Origin: Thauera propionica
Lineage (GTDB): Bacteria > Pseudomonadota > Gammaproteobacteria > Burkholderiales > Rhodocyclaceae
Assembly (NCBI RefSeq): GCF_002245655.1
Contig: NZ_NOIH01000003.1
Location: 744,001 to 808,000 of the forward strand
Direction of reading: 5' to 3'
DNA length: 64,000 bases
A program made the translations under genes and the position numbers. The notes under the pieces were generated by a model that saw nothing but the letters and a program-made list of their open reading frames with translations, did no database searches and was not told the DNA's origin. Positions 1-9,744 of this stretch are shown piece after piece. Position 1 is the stretch's first letter. Every line of letters begins with the position of its first letter.

Positions 1-204
1 CTCGGGCTGATCGACCTCGATGCCACGCGCCAGCGCCAACTGCTTGACCGGGCTAGGCGTGAGCTTCATGCCGCGACCGGCAGGGCGGTCGGGCTGGGTC
101 AGCACCAGCGGCACGTCGTAACCGGCCGCAAGGATGGCGTCCAGCGCACAGGCGGCGAATTCGGGCGTTCCGGCGAACGCCACGCGGAGCGGCGCGGCAG
201 CCAT
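1..204 (-). CDS. fmt: Methionyl-tRNA formyltransferase, N-terminal 68 residues (runs off left edge)
   Basis: This enzyme formylates initiator Met-tRNA using 10-formyl-tetrahydrofolate. Only the N-terminus is in the window. The start ATG is at 204-202 on the minus strand and the reading [18 protein letters not shown] shows the family's opening FAGTPEFA motif; further in comes [20 protein letters not shown], also typical of the formyltransferase domain. The ATG overlaps the TGA of def (ATGA), so the two are probably translationally coupled. The def-fmt pairing is common in bacteria because the two enzymes add and remove the same formyl group. The rest of the gene lies beyond position 1. Confidence 0.95.
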   Translation of the reverse strand, partial: MAAAPLRVAFAGTPEFAACALDAILAAGYDVPLVLTQPDRPAGRGMKLTPSPVKQLALARGIEVDQPE

Positions 205-707
205 CAGGCGGTGATGCGCGCTTTCTTCGCCAGCTTGCCCTTGATGCGGCTGAGCTTGAGCGAGGACAGGTATTCGACGAAGACCTTGCCGTCGAGATGG
301 TCGATCTCATGCTGGATGCAAACCGCCAGCAGGCCATCGGCCTCGATCTCGCGCGATTGACCATTTTCGTCCAGGGCGCGAACTTTCACACGCTCGGCGC
401 GGGTCACCTTCTCGTAGATTCCGGGTACGGACAGGCAGCCTTCCTCGCACACCTGTTCGCCCGAGCGCTCGAGGATCTCGGGATTGATCAACGCCATGAG
501 GCCAGACTTGTCCTCGGTGACGTCGATCACGACGACACGCCGGTGGACATTCACCTGAGTGGCCGCGAGGCCGATACCCGGGGCCTCGTACATGGTCTCG
601 GCCATGTCAGCGACGAGTTTGCGGATGTCATCATCGACACGCTCCACCGGTACGGCACGCGTGTGGAGACGGGGGTCGGGATAGCGAAGGATGGGTAGAA
701 GTGCCAT
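204..707 (-). CDS. def: Peptide deformylase
   Basis: Removes the formyl group from the N-terminal methionine of new proteins; a cytosolic metalloenzyme. The 167-residue product has all three family motifs: GIGLAATQV near residue 45, EGCLSVPG near residue 90 with the metal-binding Cys, and the QHEIDHLDG zinc/iron site near residue 131 with two His and the catalytic Glu. Length matches the E. coli enzyme (169). It is co-oriented with fmt and ends inside the fmt start codon. Transcription starts in the gap shared with the divergent LysM gene. Confidence 0.97.
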   Translation of the reverse strand: MALLPILRYPDPRLHTRAVPVERVDDDIRKLVADMAETMYEAPGIGLAATQVNVHRRVVVIDVTEDKSGLMALINPEILERSGEQVCEEGCLSVPGIYEKVTRAERVKVRALDENGQSREIEADGLLAVCIQHEIDHLDGKVFVEYLSSLKLSRIKGKLAKKARITA

Positions 708-754
708 GAATGCTTGCCGCGATAAACCTTTAAGTGCAGAATTTCAAGTGATTT

Positions 755-772
755 CACATGCATGCGCATGTG
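755..772. promoter_or_regulatory. 7-bp inverted repeat in the def / LysM divergent gap
   Basis: CACATGC, a 4-base centre and GCATGTG form a perfect 7-bp dyad, 48 bases from the def start and 110 bases from the LysM gene start. The placement between divergent genes fits an operator, but no regulator is identified. The sequence around it is relatively AT-rich and would hold both promoters. Confidence 0.3.
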
Positions 773-881
773 CTGAAGTAGTACGGTGGGATGATTCCCG
801 TTCCACTGCGCATTCGACATAACCTGGCCGACGGCGTTCCTGAGCTCGATCCGTACGCCCTGCAACCACCGGAAGCGATCA

Positions 882-1910
882 ATGATCCGAATTATATTCC
901 CTCTACTCGTCGGCATTGCGACCCTCTTCAGCGGTGCCTCGATCGCCCAGTCCGGTGCGCAGCTCGCCGACAACGCACCCGACAGCTACACCGTGGTCAA
1001 AGGCGACACGCTTTGGGACATTTCTGGCCGTTTCCTGCGTGAGCCCTGGCGCTGGCCGGAAGTCTGGCGCCTCAACCGCGACCAGATCCGCAACCCGCAC
1101 CTGATCTATCCGGGGCAGGTGATCATGCTCGACCGCAGCGGTCCGTGGCTGACGATCGGCCACCGCGTCGGCGGCAGCGACAAGCTGCAGCCGCAGATCT
1201 ACAACGAGTCACTCGACACCGCTGTGCCCAGCATCCCGCTGCATGTCATCGAGCCCTTCCTCAACAAGCCGCTGGTGATCGACCAGGCTCGCCTCGAAGG
1301 CGCGGCCACCATCGTCGCGACCGAAACCAGCCGCGTGCTGACCGGTTCGGGCGACACGGTGTTCGCCAAGAACGTCAAGGCCGATACCGAAGTCTGGCAG
1401 ATCCTGCGCCCGGCCCGCCCGCTGCTGGATCCGATCACCCGCGAAACCATCGCCTACGAAGCCGACTACCTCGGCACCGCCCGCGTGAGCGAGCACGGCG
1501 AGCCCGCCACCCTCGAGATCCTGTCGGCCGTCGAGGAGATCGGCACCGGAGACCTCATGGTGCCAAGCGAGCACCCGAGCGTGTTTTCGTATGCGCCGCA
1601 CGCCCCGGACCAGGAAGTGGACGGCCGGGTGATGTCGATCTACCGCGGCGTCACCGAAACCGGCCGCCTGAACGTCATCTCGCTTAACGTCGGCGCGCGT
1701 GACGGCATCGAGCGCGGTCACGTGCTGTCGCTGTTCCGCAACCGAGGTGCAGTCGAGTACAAGGGCGAGGACGGCAAGGAAGTGTTCAACCTGCCCGAGA
1801 AGCGCTTCGGCGTGGTGTTCGTGTTCCGCGTCTTCGACCGCGTGTCCTATGCGCTGGTGATGGAGACCGATGGCCCGGTAACCATCGGCGACGCAGCGCG
1901 CAAGCCCTGA
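882..1910 (+). CDS. LysM-domain cell-envelope protein
   Basis: A 342-residue exported protein. The start ATG at 882 is preceded by a GGAAG-type ribosome site and is followed by a short signal peptide (about residues 1-22, ending near GASIAQ). A LysM peptidoglycan-binding module follows at about residues 33-85, with YTVVKGDTLWDIS and a closing NPHLIYPGQVIML. The remaining about 250 residues have no motif I can name. Genes of this form commonly sit just upstream of dprA in betaproteobacteria, as here with a 26-base gap. The likely role is binding peptidoglycan in the periplasm; the specific function is unknown. Confidence 0.85.
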   Translation: MIRIIFPLLVGIATLFSGASIAQSGAQLADNAPDSYTVVKGDTLWDISGRFLREPWRWPEVWRLNRDQIRNPHLIYPGQVIMLDRSGPWLTIGHRVGGSDKLQPQIYNESLDTAVPSIPLHVIEPFLNKPLVIDQARLEGAATIVATETSRVLTGSGDTVFAKNVKADTEVWQILRPARPLLDPITRETIAYEADYLGTARVSEHGEPATLEILSAVEEIGTGDLMVPSEHPSVFSYAPHAPDQEVDGRVMSIYRGVTETGRLNVISLNVGARDGIERGHVLSLFRNRGAVEYKGEDGKEVFNLPEKRFGVVFVFRVFDRVSYALVMETDGPVTIGDAARKP

Positions 1911-1936
1911 CCGGCAGGCGCCCTGCAAACATACCC

Positions 1937-3070
1937 TTGGCCGCGGACGAGCTCGAAGACTGGCTGCGTCTGACCTCGGTGCCCGGACTGGGCGCGGAAA
2001 GGCAGCGCAGCCTGCTTGCGGCCTTCGGACTTCCGAAGCACATCTTTGCCGCAGGACGCAGCAGCCTCGCGGGCGTCGTCGGTGGCAAGCTGGCCGACGC
2101 GCTGCTCGCACCTCCTGAGGGTGATCGCGTCGCCCCGGCGCTGGCCTGGGCAGCCGAGCCCGGCAGCCACGTCCTCACCCTGGCCGACGAGGCCTACCCG
2201 CGAAGTCTCCTCGAGATTCCCGATCCGCCCGTCATGCTCTTCGTGAAGGGCGATCCGGCCCTTCTGCAGCATCCGGGGCTGGCCGTCGTCGGTGCACGTA
2301 GCGCGACGGCACAGGGCATGGCCAACGCCGAGGCCTTTTCGCTCGACCTCGCTGCCCGCGGCCTCACCATCGTCAGCGGACTCGCCGCCGGCATCGACGC
2401 AGCCGCGCATCGCGGCGCCCTCGCCGCAGGCCCTGCCGCTGGCCGCACGATCGCCGTCATCGGCACGGGCATCGACCGCATCTACCCCGCCCGCAATGCG
2501 GCACTGGCGCGCGAGATTGCGGCCTGTGGCGCCATCGTCAGCGAGTTTCCGCTCGGCACGCCGCCGCTGCAGCACAATTTTCCGCGCCGTAACCGCATCA
2601 TCGCCGGACTGGCGCAGGGGGTTCTGGTGATCGAGGCCGCGCTGAACAGCGGTTCGCTGATCACCGCGCGCCTGGCCACCGAGTGCGGGCGCGAAGTCTT
2701 CGCCATCCCCGGCTCGATCCATTCCCCGCTCGCGCGCGGCTGTCATCGCCTGATCCGCGACGGCGCCAAGCTCGTTGAAACGGCGGAAGACATCGTCGAG
2801 GAACTGGGTGCGCGTCCGGGCTGGTCGCCCCCGTCCAGCGCAGCAGTCGAAGCGAGCAGCCGACGCGCCGACGCACCATCCCAGACCCGCCTGCCTATCG
2901 ACGACGAAGCGGCTCGAATGCTCGCCGCAGTCGGGCACGACCCCGTCGACCTCGACACGCTGTCCGTCCGTTGCGGCTTGACGGTCGATGCCCTCTACGC
3001 CATTCTGCTGCCGCTGGAGCTGGACGGACACCTGACCCGCTTGCCGGGCGGACGCTTCCAGCGCGCCTGA
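1937..3070 (+). CDS. dprA: DNA-processing protein DprA (Smf)
   Basis: Cytosolic protein that protects incoming single-stranded DNA and loads RecA during natural transformation. The 377-residue product has the Rossmann-like core: VVGARSATAQG near residue 116, SGLAAGIDAAAHRGAL near residue 147, and the NFPRRNRIIAGL and SGSLITARLA blocks in the 215-245 region. The last about 65 residues resemble the winged-helix DML1 domain. TTG at 1937 is used as start; no in-frame ATG fits before the conserved N-terminus, so the exact start is moderately certain. It lies between the LysM gene and smg on the same strand. Confidence 0.95.
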   Translation: MAADELEDWLRLTSVPGLGAERQRSLLAAFGLPKHIFAAGRSSLAGVVGGKLADALLAPPEGDRVAPALAWAAEPGSHVLTLADEAYPRSLLEIPDPPVMLFVKGDPALLQHPGLAVVGARSATAQGMANAEAFSLDLAARGLTIVSGLAAGIDAAAHRGALAAGPAAGRTIAVIGTGIDRIYPARNAALAREIAACGAIVSEFPLGTPPLQHNFPRRNRIIAGLAQGVLVIEAALNSGSLITARLATECGREVFAIPGSIHSPLARGCHRLIRDGAKLVETAEDIVEELGARPGWSPPSSAAVEASSRRADAPSQTRLPIDDEAARMLAAVGHDPVDLDTLSVRCGLTVDALYAILLPLELDGHLTRLPGGRFQRA

Positions 3071-3146
3071 GAACCGCCCTCCAACCTGCCCGCGTGCGCC
3101 CTGCGCGTAGCCGGCCGCCTTCCCGCCGTTCCCCTGAGAGGCCGAT

Positions 3147-3617
3147 TTGTTCGACATCCTCGTCTATCTGTTCGAAAGCTACATCCACGCCGACGCCTGC
3201 CCGGAGTCCGATCTGCTCGCCCGTAAGCTGTCGGCAGCAGGTTTCGAAGACGAGGAAATCTCCGAAGCGCTGGAATGGCTGGCCGGACTGCGACGCGTGG
3301 CGCGCGACATCCACCCCGGCACCGCACCGGATGCGGGCTCGATCCGCATCTATTCCGAGGACGAACAGGCCCACCTCAGTCCCGACTGCCGCGGATTCCT
3401 CGCCCTGATGGAGAGTGCCGGCGTACTCGAAGGCGTTCACCGCGAGCTCATCATCGAGCGCGCCATGGCGCTGGAAGGCTTCAACATTACGCTCAACCGA
3501 CTGAAGGTCATCGTGCTGATGGTGCTGTGGCAGCAGGAACGACCGATCGACACCCTGATGGTCGACGAACTCCTGAGCGAGGACGACGACTGGGACTACG
3601 CGCCGACCCTGCACTGA
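3147..3617 (+). CDS. smg: Smg family protein (DUF494)
   Basis: A 156-residue acidic, helical cytosolic protein. It opens FDILVYLFESYIH and ends in an acidic stretch (DELLSEDDDWDYAPTLH), both typical of the Smg/DUF494 family. The start is a TTG. Smg genes are regularly found between dprA and a type IA topoisomerase gene in beta- and gammaproteobacteria, and that order is seen here. The biochemical function is not established, so this is a family call, not a functional one. Confidence 0.88.
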   Translation: MFDILVYLFESYIHADACPESDLLARKLSAAGFEDEEISEALEWLAGLRRVARDIHPGTAPDAGSIRIYSEDEQAHLSPDCRGFLALMESAGVLEGVHRELIIERAMALEGFNITLNRLKVIVLMVLWQQERPIDTLMVDELLSEDDDWDYAPTLH

Positions 3618-3729
3618 CGCAGGCATCGGCACAGCTTGCAAGGCGCGACGCGGCGTCTTTATCATCCGCGGCTTCAGCCCCACCACTCCCGAGGCTGGCA
3701 CCAGCCAGCCCGCCCCAACGCCAGAGAGC

Positions 3730-6312
3730 ATGAGCAAGCAACTGATCATCGCGGAAAAGCCCTCCGTCGCACAGGACATCGCCCGTGCGCTGGGCGGCTT
3801 CACCAAGGAGAAGGACTACTACGAGTCGGACGACTACGTGCTGTCGTCGGCCGTCGGCCACCTTCTCGAGCTCGCCGTGCCCGAGGAGTTCGAGGTCAAG
3901 CGCGGCAAGTGGACCTTCGCCCACCTCCCGGTCATTCCGCCGCACTTCGCGGTCAGGCCGATCGAGAAGACCGAGGACCGGCTCAAGCTGCTGACCCGGC
4001 TGATCAAGCGCAAGGACGTCACCGGCCTCATCAACGCGTGTGACGCGGGGCGCGAGGGTGAGCTGATCTTCAACTTCATCGCCCAGCACGCCGGCACCAA
4101 GAAGCCGATGCAGCGCCTGTGGCTGCAGTCGATGACCGCGCAGGCCATCCGCGACGGCTTTGCCCACCTGCGCGCCGCGCAAGAGGTCGAAGGCCTGCGC
4201 AACGCCGCGATCTGCCGTGCCGAATCGGACTGGCTGATCGGCATCAACGGCACACGCGCGATGACCGCGTTCAACTCCAAGACCGGTGGCTTCCACCTGA
4301 CGACGGTCGGACGCGTGCAGACGCCGACACTGGCCCTGGTGGTCGAACGCGAGGACAAGATCCGCAAGTTCAAGCCGCGCGACTACTGGGAGCTGGAAGC
4401 CGACTTTGCCGCGGCGGCCGGGCATTATCCCGGGCGCTGGTTCGACGAAAAGTTCAGGAAGCCGGAAGGTGATGAGCACGCCACCGCATTCCGCATCTGG
4501 GACAAGGCCCGGGCCGAGGCCATCCGTGCCAGGTGCGAGGGCAAGCCGGGCGTCGTCACCGAGGAGGCCAAGCCCTCCACCCAGCTGTCGCCGCTGCTGT
4601 TCGATCTCACCAGCCTGCAGCGCGAGGCCAACGGCCGCTTCGGCTTCTCCGCCCGCGTCACCCTGCAACTGGCGCAGGCCCTGTACGAAAAGCACAAGGT
4701 GCTGACCTACCCGCGTACCGACGCCCGCGCGCTGCCCGAGGACTACATCCCGACGGTCAACGAGGTCATCCGCAACCTGCCCGGTCAGTACGCGCCTTTC
4801 GCCAACGAGATCGTCAAGCAGGGCTGGGTGAAGCCGAACAAGCGCATCTTCAACAACGCAAAGATCTCCGACCACTTCGCGATCATCCCGACCGGAACGC
4901 TGCCCAAGAGCCTGTCGGAAGCCGAGCAGAAGATCTACGACCTGGTCACCAAGCGCTTCCTGGCGGTCTTCTACCCGGCGGCCGAGTACCAGATCACCAC
5001 CCGCATCACCCGTGTCGAGGGCGAGGCCTTCAAGACCGAAGGCAAGGTGCTGGTCAATCCGGGATGGCTGGCGGTGTACGGCAAGGAAGCCGCCAGCGAC
5101 GAGAAAGATGGAAAACCCGGGGACGCCAAGGAAGGCGGCGGTCCGCAGCTGGTCGCGGTGAAGCAGGGCGAGACCGTGTCCACAGACGACATCGTGGTGA
5201 AATCGCTGCAGACCAAGCCGCCGGCACGCTTCAACGAAGCCACGCTGCTGTCGGCAATGGAAGGCGCGGGCAAGATGGTGGACGACGAGGAACTGCGCGC
5301 GGCGATGGCCGAACGCGGCCTCGGCACCCCGGCGACGCGCGCGCAGATCATCGAAGGCCTGATCACCGAGCAGTACATCCACCGCGAAGGTCGCGAGCTG
5401 ATCCCCAGCGCCAAGGCCTTTTCGCTGATCACGCTGCTGAAGGGTCTGGGCGTCACCGCGCTGACCTCGCCGGAGCTGACCGGCGGCTGGGAGTACAAGC
5501 TGTCGCGCATGGAGCGGGGCGAACTCAGCCGCGAAGCCTTCATGCAGGAAATCGCCGACATGGCGCGCGAGGTCGTGGAACGGGCCAAGCGCTTCGAATC
5601 CGACACCGTGCCCGGCGACTTCGTCACCCTGCAGACACCCTGCCCGAAGTGCGGCGGCGTGGTAAAGGAGAACTACAAGAAGTTCGCCTGCCAGAGCTGC
5701 GACTGGAGCACCTGGAAGATCGTCGCCGGTCGCCAGTTCGAGTACCACGAGATCGAGACCCTGCTGCGCGAGGGTAAGGTCGGTCCGCTGCTGGGTTTCC
5801 GCAACAAGATGGGCCGGCTGTTCAATGCCGACATCGTGCTGAACGAGGACAAGCAGCCCGCCTTCGACTTCGGCCAGCCGAAGGAAGGCGAGGAAGCGGA
5901 GGCGGTCGACTTCTCCGCGCAGGAATCCATCGGTGCATGCCCCAAGTGTGCTAGCCGGGTGTTCGAGCACGGCATGGCCTATGTCTGCGAGAAGTCGGTC
6001 GGCCCCGGCAAGAGCTGCGACTTCCGCTCCGGCAAGATCATTCTGCAGCAGCCGATCGAGCGCGAGCAGATGGCGAAGCTGCTGACGGAGGGCAAGACCG
6101 ACCTGCTGAAGGGCTTCGTGTCGGCACGCACGCGGCGCAAGTTCTCCGCCTTCCTTGTGCGTGGCAAGGACGGCAAGGTCGGCTTCGAATTCGAGGCCAA
6201 GGCACCAAAAGCCCCCGCCAAGGCGGCTGCCGCGAAGGGCGCGACTGAAGGCGACGCCGAGACCACCAAGGCCCCGGCGAAGAAACGCAGCGCCCCGCGC
6301 AAGACCGGCTGA
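3730..6312 (+). CDS. topB: DNA topoisomerase III (type IA)
   Basis: Relaxes and decatenates DNA by a single-strand break with a 5' phosphotyrosine. The N-terminus (LIIAEKPSVAQDIARALGG) is the TOPRIM domain, and the DAGREGE metal site is near residues 102-108. The catalytic tyrosine is Tyr327 in VLTYPRTDAR, one residue from its place in E. coli TopB (Tyr328). At 860 residues it is about 200 longer than the E. coli enzyme. The extension carries Cys-pair zinc-ribbon-like motifs (CPKCGG near 638, CPKC near 738) and a Lys/Ala-rich tail. A terminator follows directly. Confidence 0.95.
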   Translation: MSKQLIIAEKPSVAQDIARALGGFTKEKDYYESDDYVLSSAVGHLLELAVPEEFEVKRGKWTFAHLPVIPPHFAVRPIEKTEDRLKLLTRLIKRKDVTGLINACDAGREGELIFNFIAQHAGTKKPMQRLWLQSMTAQAIRDGFAHLRAAQEVEGLRNAAICRAESDWLIGINGTRAMTAFNSKTGGFHLTTVGRVQTPTLALVVEREDKIRKFKPRDYWELEADFAAAAGHYPGRWFDEKFRKPEGDEHATAFRIWDKARAEAIRARCEGKPGVVTEEAKPSTQLSPLLFDLTSLQREANGRFGFSARVTLQLAQALYEKHKVLTYPRTDARALPEDYIPTVNEVIRNLPGQYAPFANEIVKQGWVKPNKRIFNNAKISDHFAIIPTGTLPKSLSEAEQKIYDLVTKRFLAVFYPAAEYQITTRITRVEGEAFKTEGKVLVNPGWLAVYGKEAASDEKDGKPGDAKEGGGPQLVAVKQGETVSTDDIVVKSLQTKPPARFNEATLLSAMEGAGKMVDDEELRAAMAERGLGTPATRAQIIEGLITEQYIHREGRELIPSAKAFSLITLLKGLGVTALTSPELTGGWEYKLSRMERGELSREAFMQEIADMAREVVERAKRFESDTVPGDFVTLQTPCPKCGGVVKENYKKFACQSCDWSTWKIVAGRQFEYHEIETLLREGKVGPLLGFRNKMGRLFNADIVLNEDKQPAFDFGQPKEGEEAEAVDFSAQESIGACPKCASRVFEHGMAYVCEKSVGPGKSCDFRSGKIILQQPIEREQMAKLLTEGKTDLLKGFVSARTRRKFSAFLVRGKDGKVGFEFEAKAPKAPAKAAAAKGATEGDAETTKAPAKKRSAPRKTG

Positions 6313-6330
6313 ACGCTGGCGACCAAGAAA

Positions 6331-6361
6331 GAAGGGCCGCATTCGCGGCCCTTTTGCTTTT
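6331..6361. terminator. Rho-independent terminator after topB
   Basis: GGGCCGC, loop ATTC, GCGGCCC, then TTTTGCTTTT. On the opposite strand the arm is flanked by an A-rich tract, so it could also serve oxyR, which converges on it. Confidence 0.9.
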
Positions 6362-6398
6362 CATGGCGGGTGGAGCCTGCGGCTGAGCCGCCGCGGGG

Positions 6399-7343
6399 TC
6401 AGGCGCGGGTGGCCACCTCAGGCATCGACACCCGGCCCACCGGCCTCGCCCCGGGCAGCTCACTGTCGAAGATTGCGCGCCGCAACACGTCGATGGCGCC
6501 GCTGCGCGGATAGGTTACCCGCCACGCCAGCGCGACGCGGCGCGATGGCTGGGGCTCGGCGAAGGGCCGCACGGCAACGAGCGGATTGGACGCCATCTCG
6601 TCCGCCGCCGAACTGGGCAACACCGTCACACCCAGGCCGGTCGCCACCATGTGGCGGATCGTTTCCAGCGAACTGCCCTCCAAGGTGCGCTGCAGGCCGC
6701 CGATGTTGCGGCAGCTCGGACACACTTCGAGAACCTGGTCGCGGAAGCAATTCCCGGCACCGAGCAGCAACAGCTGGTCCTCGGCCAACTGCTGCGCGTC
6801 GACTTCTCGGTGATGCGTCCAGGGATGATCGGCCGGCATCAGCACGCGGAAGGGCTCGTCATACACCGGCTGCGCCACCACGCCCACCTCCTCGAACGGC
6901 AGGCTGATGATGATGACGTCGAGTTCGCCGCGCTTGAGCGCCTCGGCCAGGCGGGCGGTGTAGTTCTCCTGGATGATCAGCGGCATGCGCGGCGCCAGCT
7001 GGTGCACCCGCGGAATCAGGCGCGGCAGCAGGTAGGGGCCGATCGTGTAGATCACGCCGACACGCAGCGGTCCGGCGAGCGGATCCTTGCCGGCGGCGGC
7101 GATCTCCTGGATCTGACTCGCCTCCATCAGCACCTTCTCAGCCTGCGCCACGATGCGACGGCCAGTCTCGGTGATCTTCACCTCGGACGCACTGCGTTCG
7201 AAGAGCTGGATACCAAGCTCGTCCTCGACCTTCTTGACGGCCACCGACAGCGTCGGCTGGGAAACGTGACATCTTTCGGCTGCACGGCCGAAGTGGCGCT
7301 CGTGGGCGAGGGCGACGAGATAGCGCAGGTCGGTCAGGGTCAT
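6399..7343 (-). CDS. oxyR: Hydrogen-peroxide sensing LysR-type regulator OxyR
   Basis: Cytosolic transcription factor that activates antioxidant genes when peroxide oxidises a Cys pair. The 314-residue product has the LysR winged helix at residues 1-60 (MTLTDLRYLVALAHERHFGR) followed by the inducer domain. The two redox cysteines fall at Cys199 and Cys208 in GAGNCFRDQVLEVC, exactly the E. coli OxyR positions, which separates it from other LysR proteins. It is divergent from the TonB-dependent receptor gene (130-base gap) and convergent with topB. Autoregulation is likely from the family but no operator was located. Confidence 0.93.
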   Translation of the reverse strand: MTLTDLRYLVALAHERHFGRAAERCHVSQPTLSVAVKKVEDELGIQLFERSASEVKITETGRRIVAQAEKVLMEASQIQEIAAAGKDPLAGPLRVGVIYTIGPYLLPRLIPRVHQLAPRMPLIIQENYTARLAEALKRGELDVIIISLPFEEVGVVAQPVYDEPFRVLMPADHPWTHHREVDAQQLAEDQLLLLGAGNCFRDQVLEVCPSCRNIGGLQRTLEGSSLETIRHMVATGLGVTVLPSSAADEMASNPLVAVRPFAEPQPSRRVALAWRVTYPRSGAIDVLRRAIFDSELPGARPVGRVSMPEVATRA

Positions 7344-7473
7344 GGTCTTGCCCCCAGCGGGCGTGGCTCAAAGCCTGAATTGGGCGTCGCCCGATGTTAC
7401 CGCGTCCACCCGTTTCCTGCGCGGCCCGATCACGCCCGGTATACTCGCGCCAACTCACATTCCAAGCCCGCCG

Positions 7474-9567
7474 ATGCCGCTCCATCCACGCCTCGCCCTC
7501 GCTGTCCTGCTCGCCGCGCCGGGCATGATGACGACTGCCGCGGCGATGGATTCCGAAGCGCACTTCTTCGAGTCGCTCCCGGTCGTGCTCAGCGCCTCGC
7601 GCCTGCCGCAGGCGCTGCAGGATTCGCCGGGTGCGGTGACGGTGATCGACGCCGACATGATCGCCGCCACCGGCTATCGCGACCTCGCCCGCCTCTTCCG
7701 CCTGGTGCCCGGCATGCAGGTCGCGCAGTAGCGCGGCAACCAGCAGTGGGTGACCTACCACGGCCTCGGTGCTGACTATCCGAACCAGATGCAGGTGCTG
7801 ATCGACGGACGCTCCGTCTATTCCCCGCACTATTCGGGCGGTGCGAACTGGAGCGCGCTGCCGGTCCTGCTGCAGGACATCGAGCGAATCGAGATCGTGC
7901 GCGGCTCGAACTCCGCCACCTACGGCTCGAATGCCTTCCTCGGCGTGGTGAACATCATCACCCGTCACACCGGCACCGAAACCGGCAGCTCGGTATCGAC
8001 GCGGCTCGGCAGCCACGGCATTGCCGACCTCGCCGGCCGGGCAGTGCTGCATGACGGGCCACTTGGCCTGCGCCTGAGCGCAGAGGAACAGCGCGACGAC
8101 GGCTGGTCGGGGCTGCGCGACACGCAACGCCTGCGGCGCTTCAACCTGCGTGGCGACCTCGCGCTCGATACGATGAACGCGCTGCAGTTCTCGGCCTCCT
8201 ATAGCGACGGCCGGCTCGGCGTCGGCTTCCGCGAGACGCTGTTCGACGGCAGCGGTGAGCGCGACCTCGAACAGCGCGACTACACGCTGCACCTCGGTTG
8301 GCGGCACACGCCAAACGCGGACGAGGAATGGTCGCTGTCCTGGTATCGCAACGGCGAGCGGACGCGCGACGAATGGCGGGTCGACTCGCGCGCCAACTGC
8401 GTGCTCCCCCAGATCTGTGACTTCCTGGCACTGCTGCCTCAACTGCGTGGCGACGTCGACAACAATCGCAGGAGCGTGCGCGACAACATCGAGTTGCAGC
8501 ATCGCTTCAGCCCCGCCGATGGCCTGCGCCTGCTGTGGGGGGCCGAGTGGCGCGAGGACCGCATCGAGTCGGCCTTCCTGTTCTCGGACGGCCGCACGCC
8601 CTCGCAACAGGAATGGCGTCTGTTCGGCAATGCCGAGTGGCGCATGGCACCCGAATGGCTGTGGAACGCCGGCGCGATGGCCGAGCATATCGAGGACGAC
8701 AAGCTGCGTCTTGCCCCACGCCTGTTCCTCAACTGGCAACCCGCGCCGGCCACCGCCTGGCGCGTCGGCTACTCGCGCGCCTGGCGCCAGCCGACCCTCT
8801 ACGAACGTTGGGCCAACGTGCAGGTGAGCACCGATGTATTCGGCGTGGTGAACCAGCGCCACACGCCCAATTCCGACATCCGGCCGCAACAGATCGACAG
8901 CTGGGAACTCGGCTATCTGGGCCCGCTTCCGTGGGGCGGACTGGCCGACGTGCGCGTGTTCGACGAGCACATCACCGACTACATCCGCCGCACGCCGGTG
9001 CTAGATCCTGCCCCTTTCGTCCCCGGCCAGGCGCTGCGCGACATGCTGGGCGGCAATCCCTTCCTGATCCACCAGATCATGGGGGGCACGCAGTGGGCCA
9101 ACATGCCGGGCAAGATCCGCCTGACCGGCATCGAATACCAGCTGACACTTCGCCCACGGGCCGGCACCACCCTGCTGCTAACGCACACGGCCATGCAGCG
9201 CCGCGCCGACGATCCGGCAGTACGCCGCAGCGTTGCACCCTATTCGGCCAGCCTGACCTGGCTGCAGGAGATCGGCGCCTGGCGTTCGGCCGCAACAGTC
9301 CTGCACATGGGCCCGCTCGAGGCCGGCACAGGCTACGTGCCGGGCCGACGCTACACCGTGCCGGCCTACACCACGCTCGACTGGAGCCTGGGCCGCAGCC
9401 TGCGCATCGGCGGACAGCCGCTCGAGGTCCAGGTCACGGCCACGAACCTGCTCGGCGCCCACCAGGAACTGGCCCACAAGCCGCTCCAGGCCATGCCACG
9501 CTACGCGGGCAAGGCTGCGAACGAGACCGGACGACAGGTCTTCGTCTCGCTGCAACTGCCGTTCTGA
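7474..9567 (+). pseudogene. TonB-dependent outer-membrane receptor, interrupted by an in-frame TAG
   Basis: The frame encodes a siderophore/vitamin-type outer-membrane receptor of about 697 residues. It has a signal peptide (ATG at 7474, cleavage near TTAAAM), a plug domain (VVLSASRLPQALQDSPGAV, LPVLLQDIERIEIVRG), a 22-strand barrel region and a C-terminal Phe (LQLPF) as needed for barrel assembly. Codon 86, at 7729-7731, is TAG. The frame is unbroken on both sides: VPGMQVAQ before it, RGNQQWVTYHGLG after it. A single substitution (for example from a Tyr, Gln or Trp codon) explains it. A sequencing error, true pseudogenisation or readthrough all remain possible. The substrate is unknown. Confidence 0.85.
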
Positions 9568-9744
9568 GTGGCTTCGCGCATCTCACCGCCAACCTGATCG
9601 AAAAGTCGTTCACCGGACTTTCCGGCTGCACTTGATCCGTGTCCCTGTCATCCCCATGTGGCGTGTTAATGCGATAGCGGGAACAGGATGCGCAAAACCG
9701 CGTCCACCGCCACTGTCGGCATCGAAAATCTTACGGACTCGATC

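Noticed and set aside
3508..6342. A 944-codon minus-strand frame opposite topB
   Set aside because: Antisense shadow; composition is Leu/Gly/Asp/Ala-rich without motifs, while topB is certain.
9688..9744. Upstream ATG for the Do-type protease
   Set aside because: It would place 19 polar residues before a normal signal peptide; ATG 9745 is more consistent.
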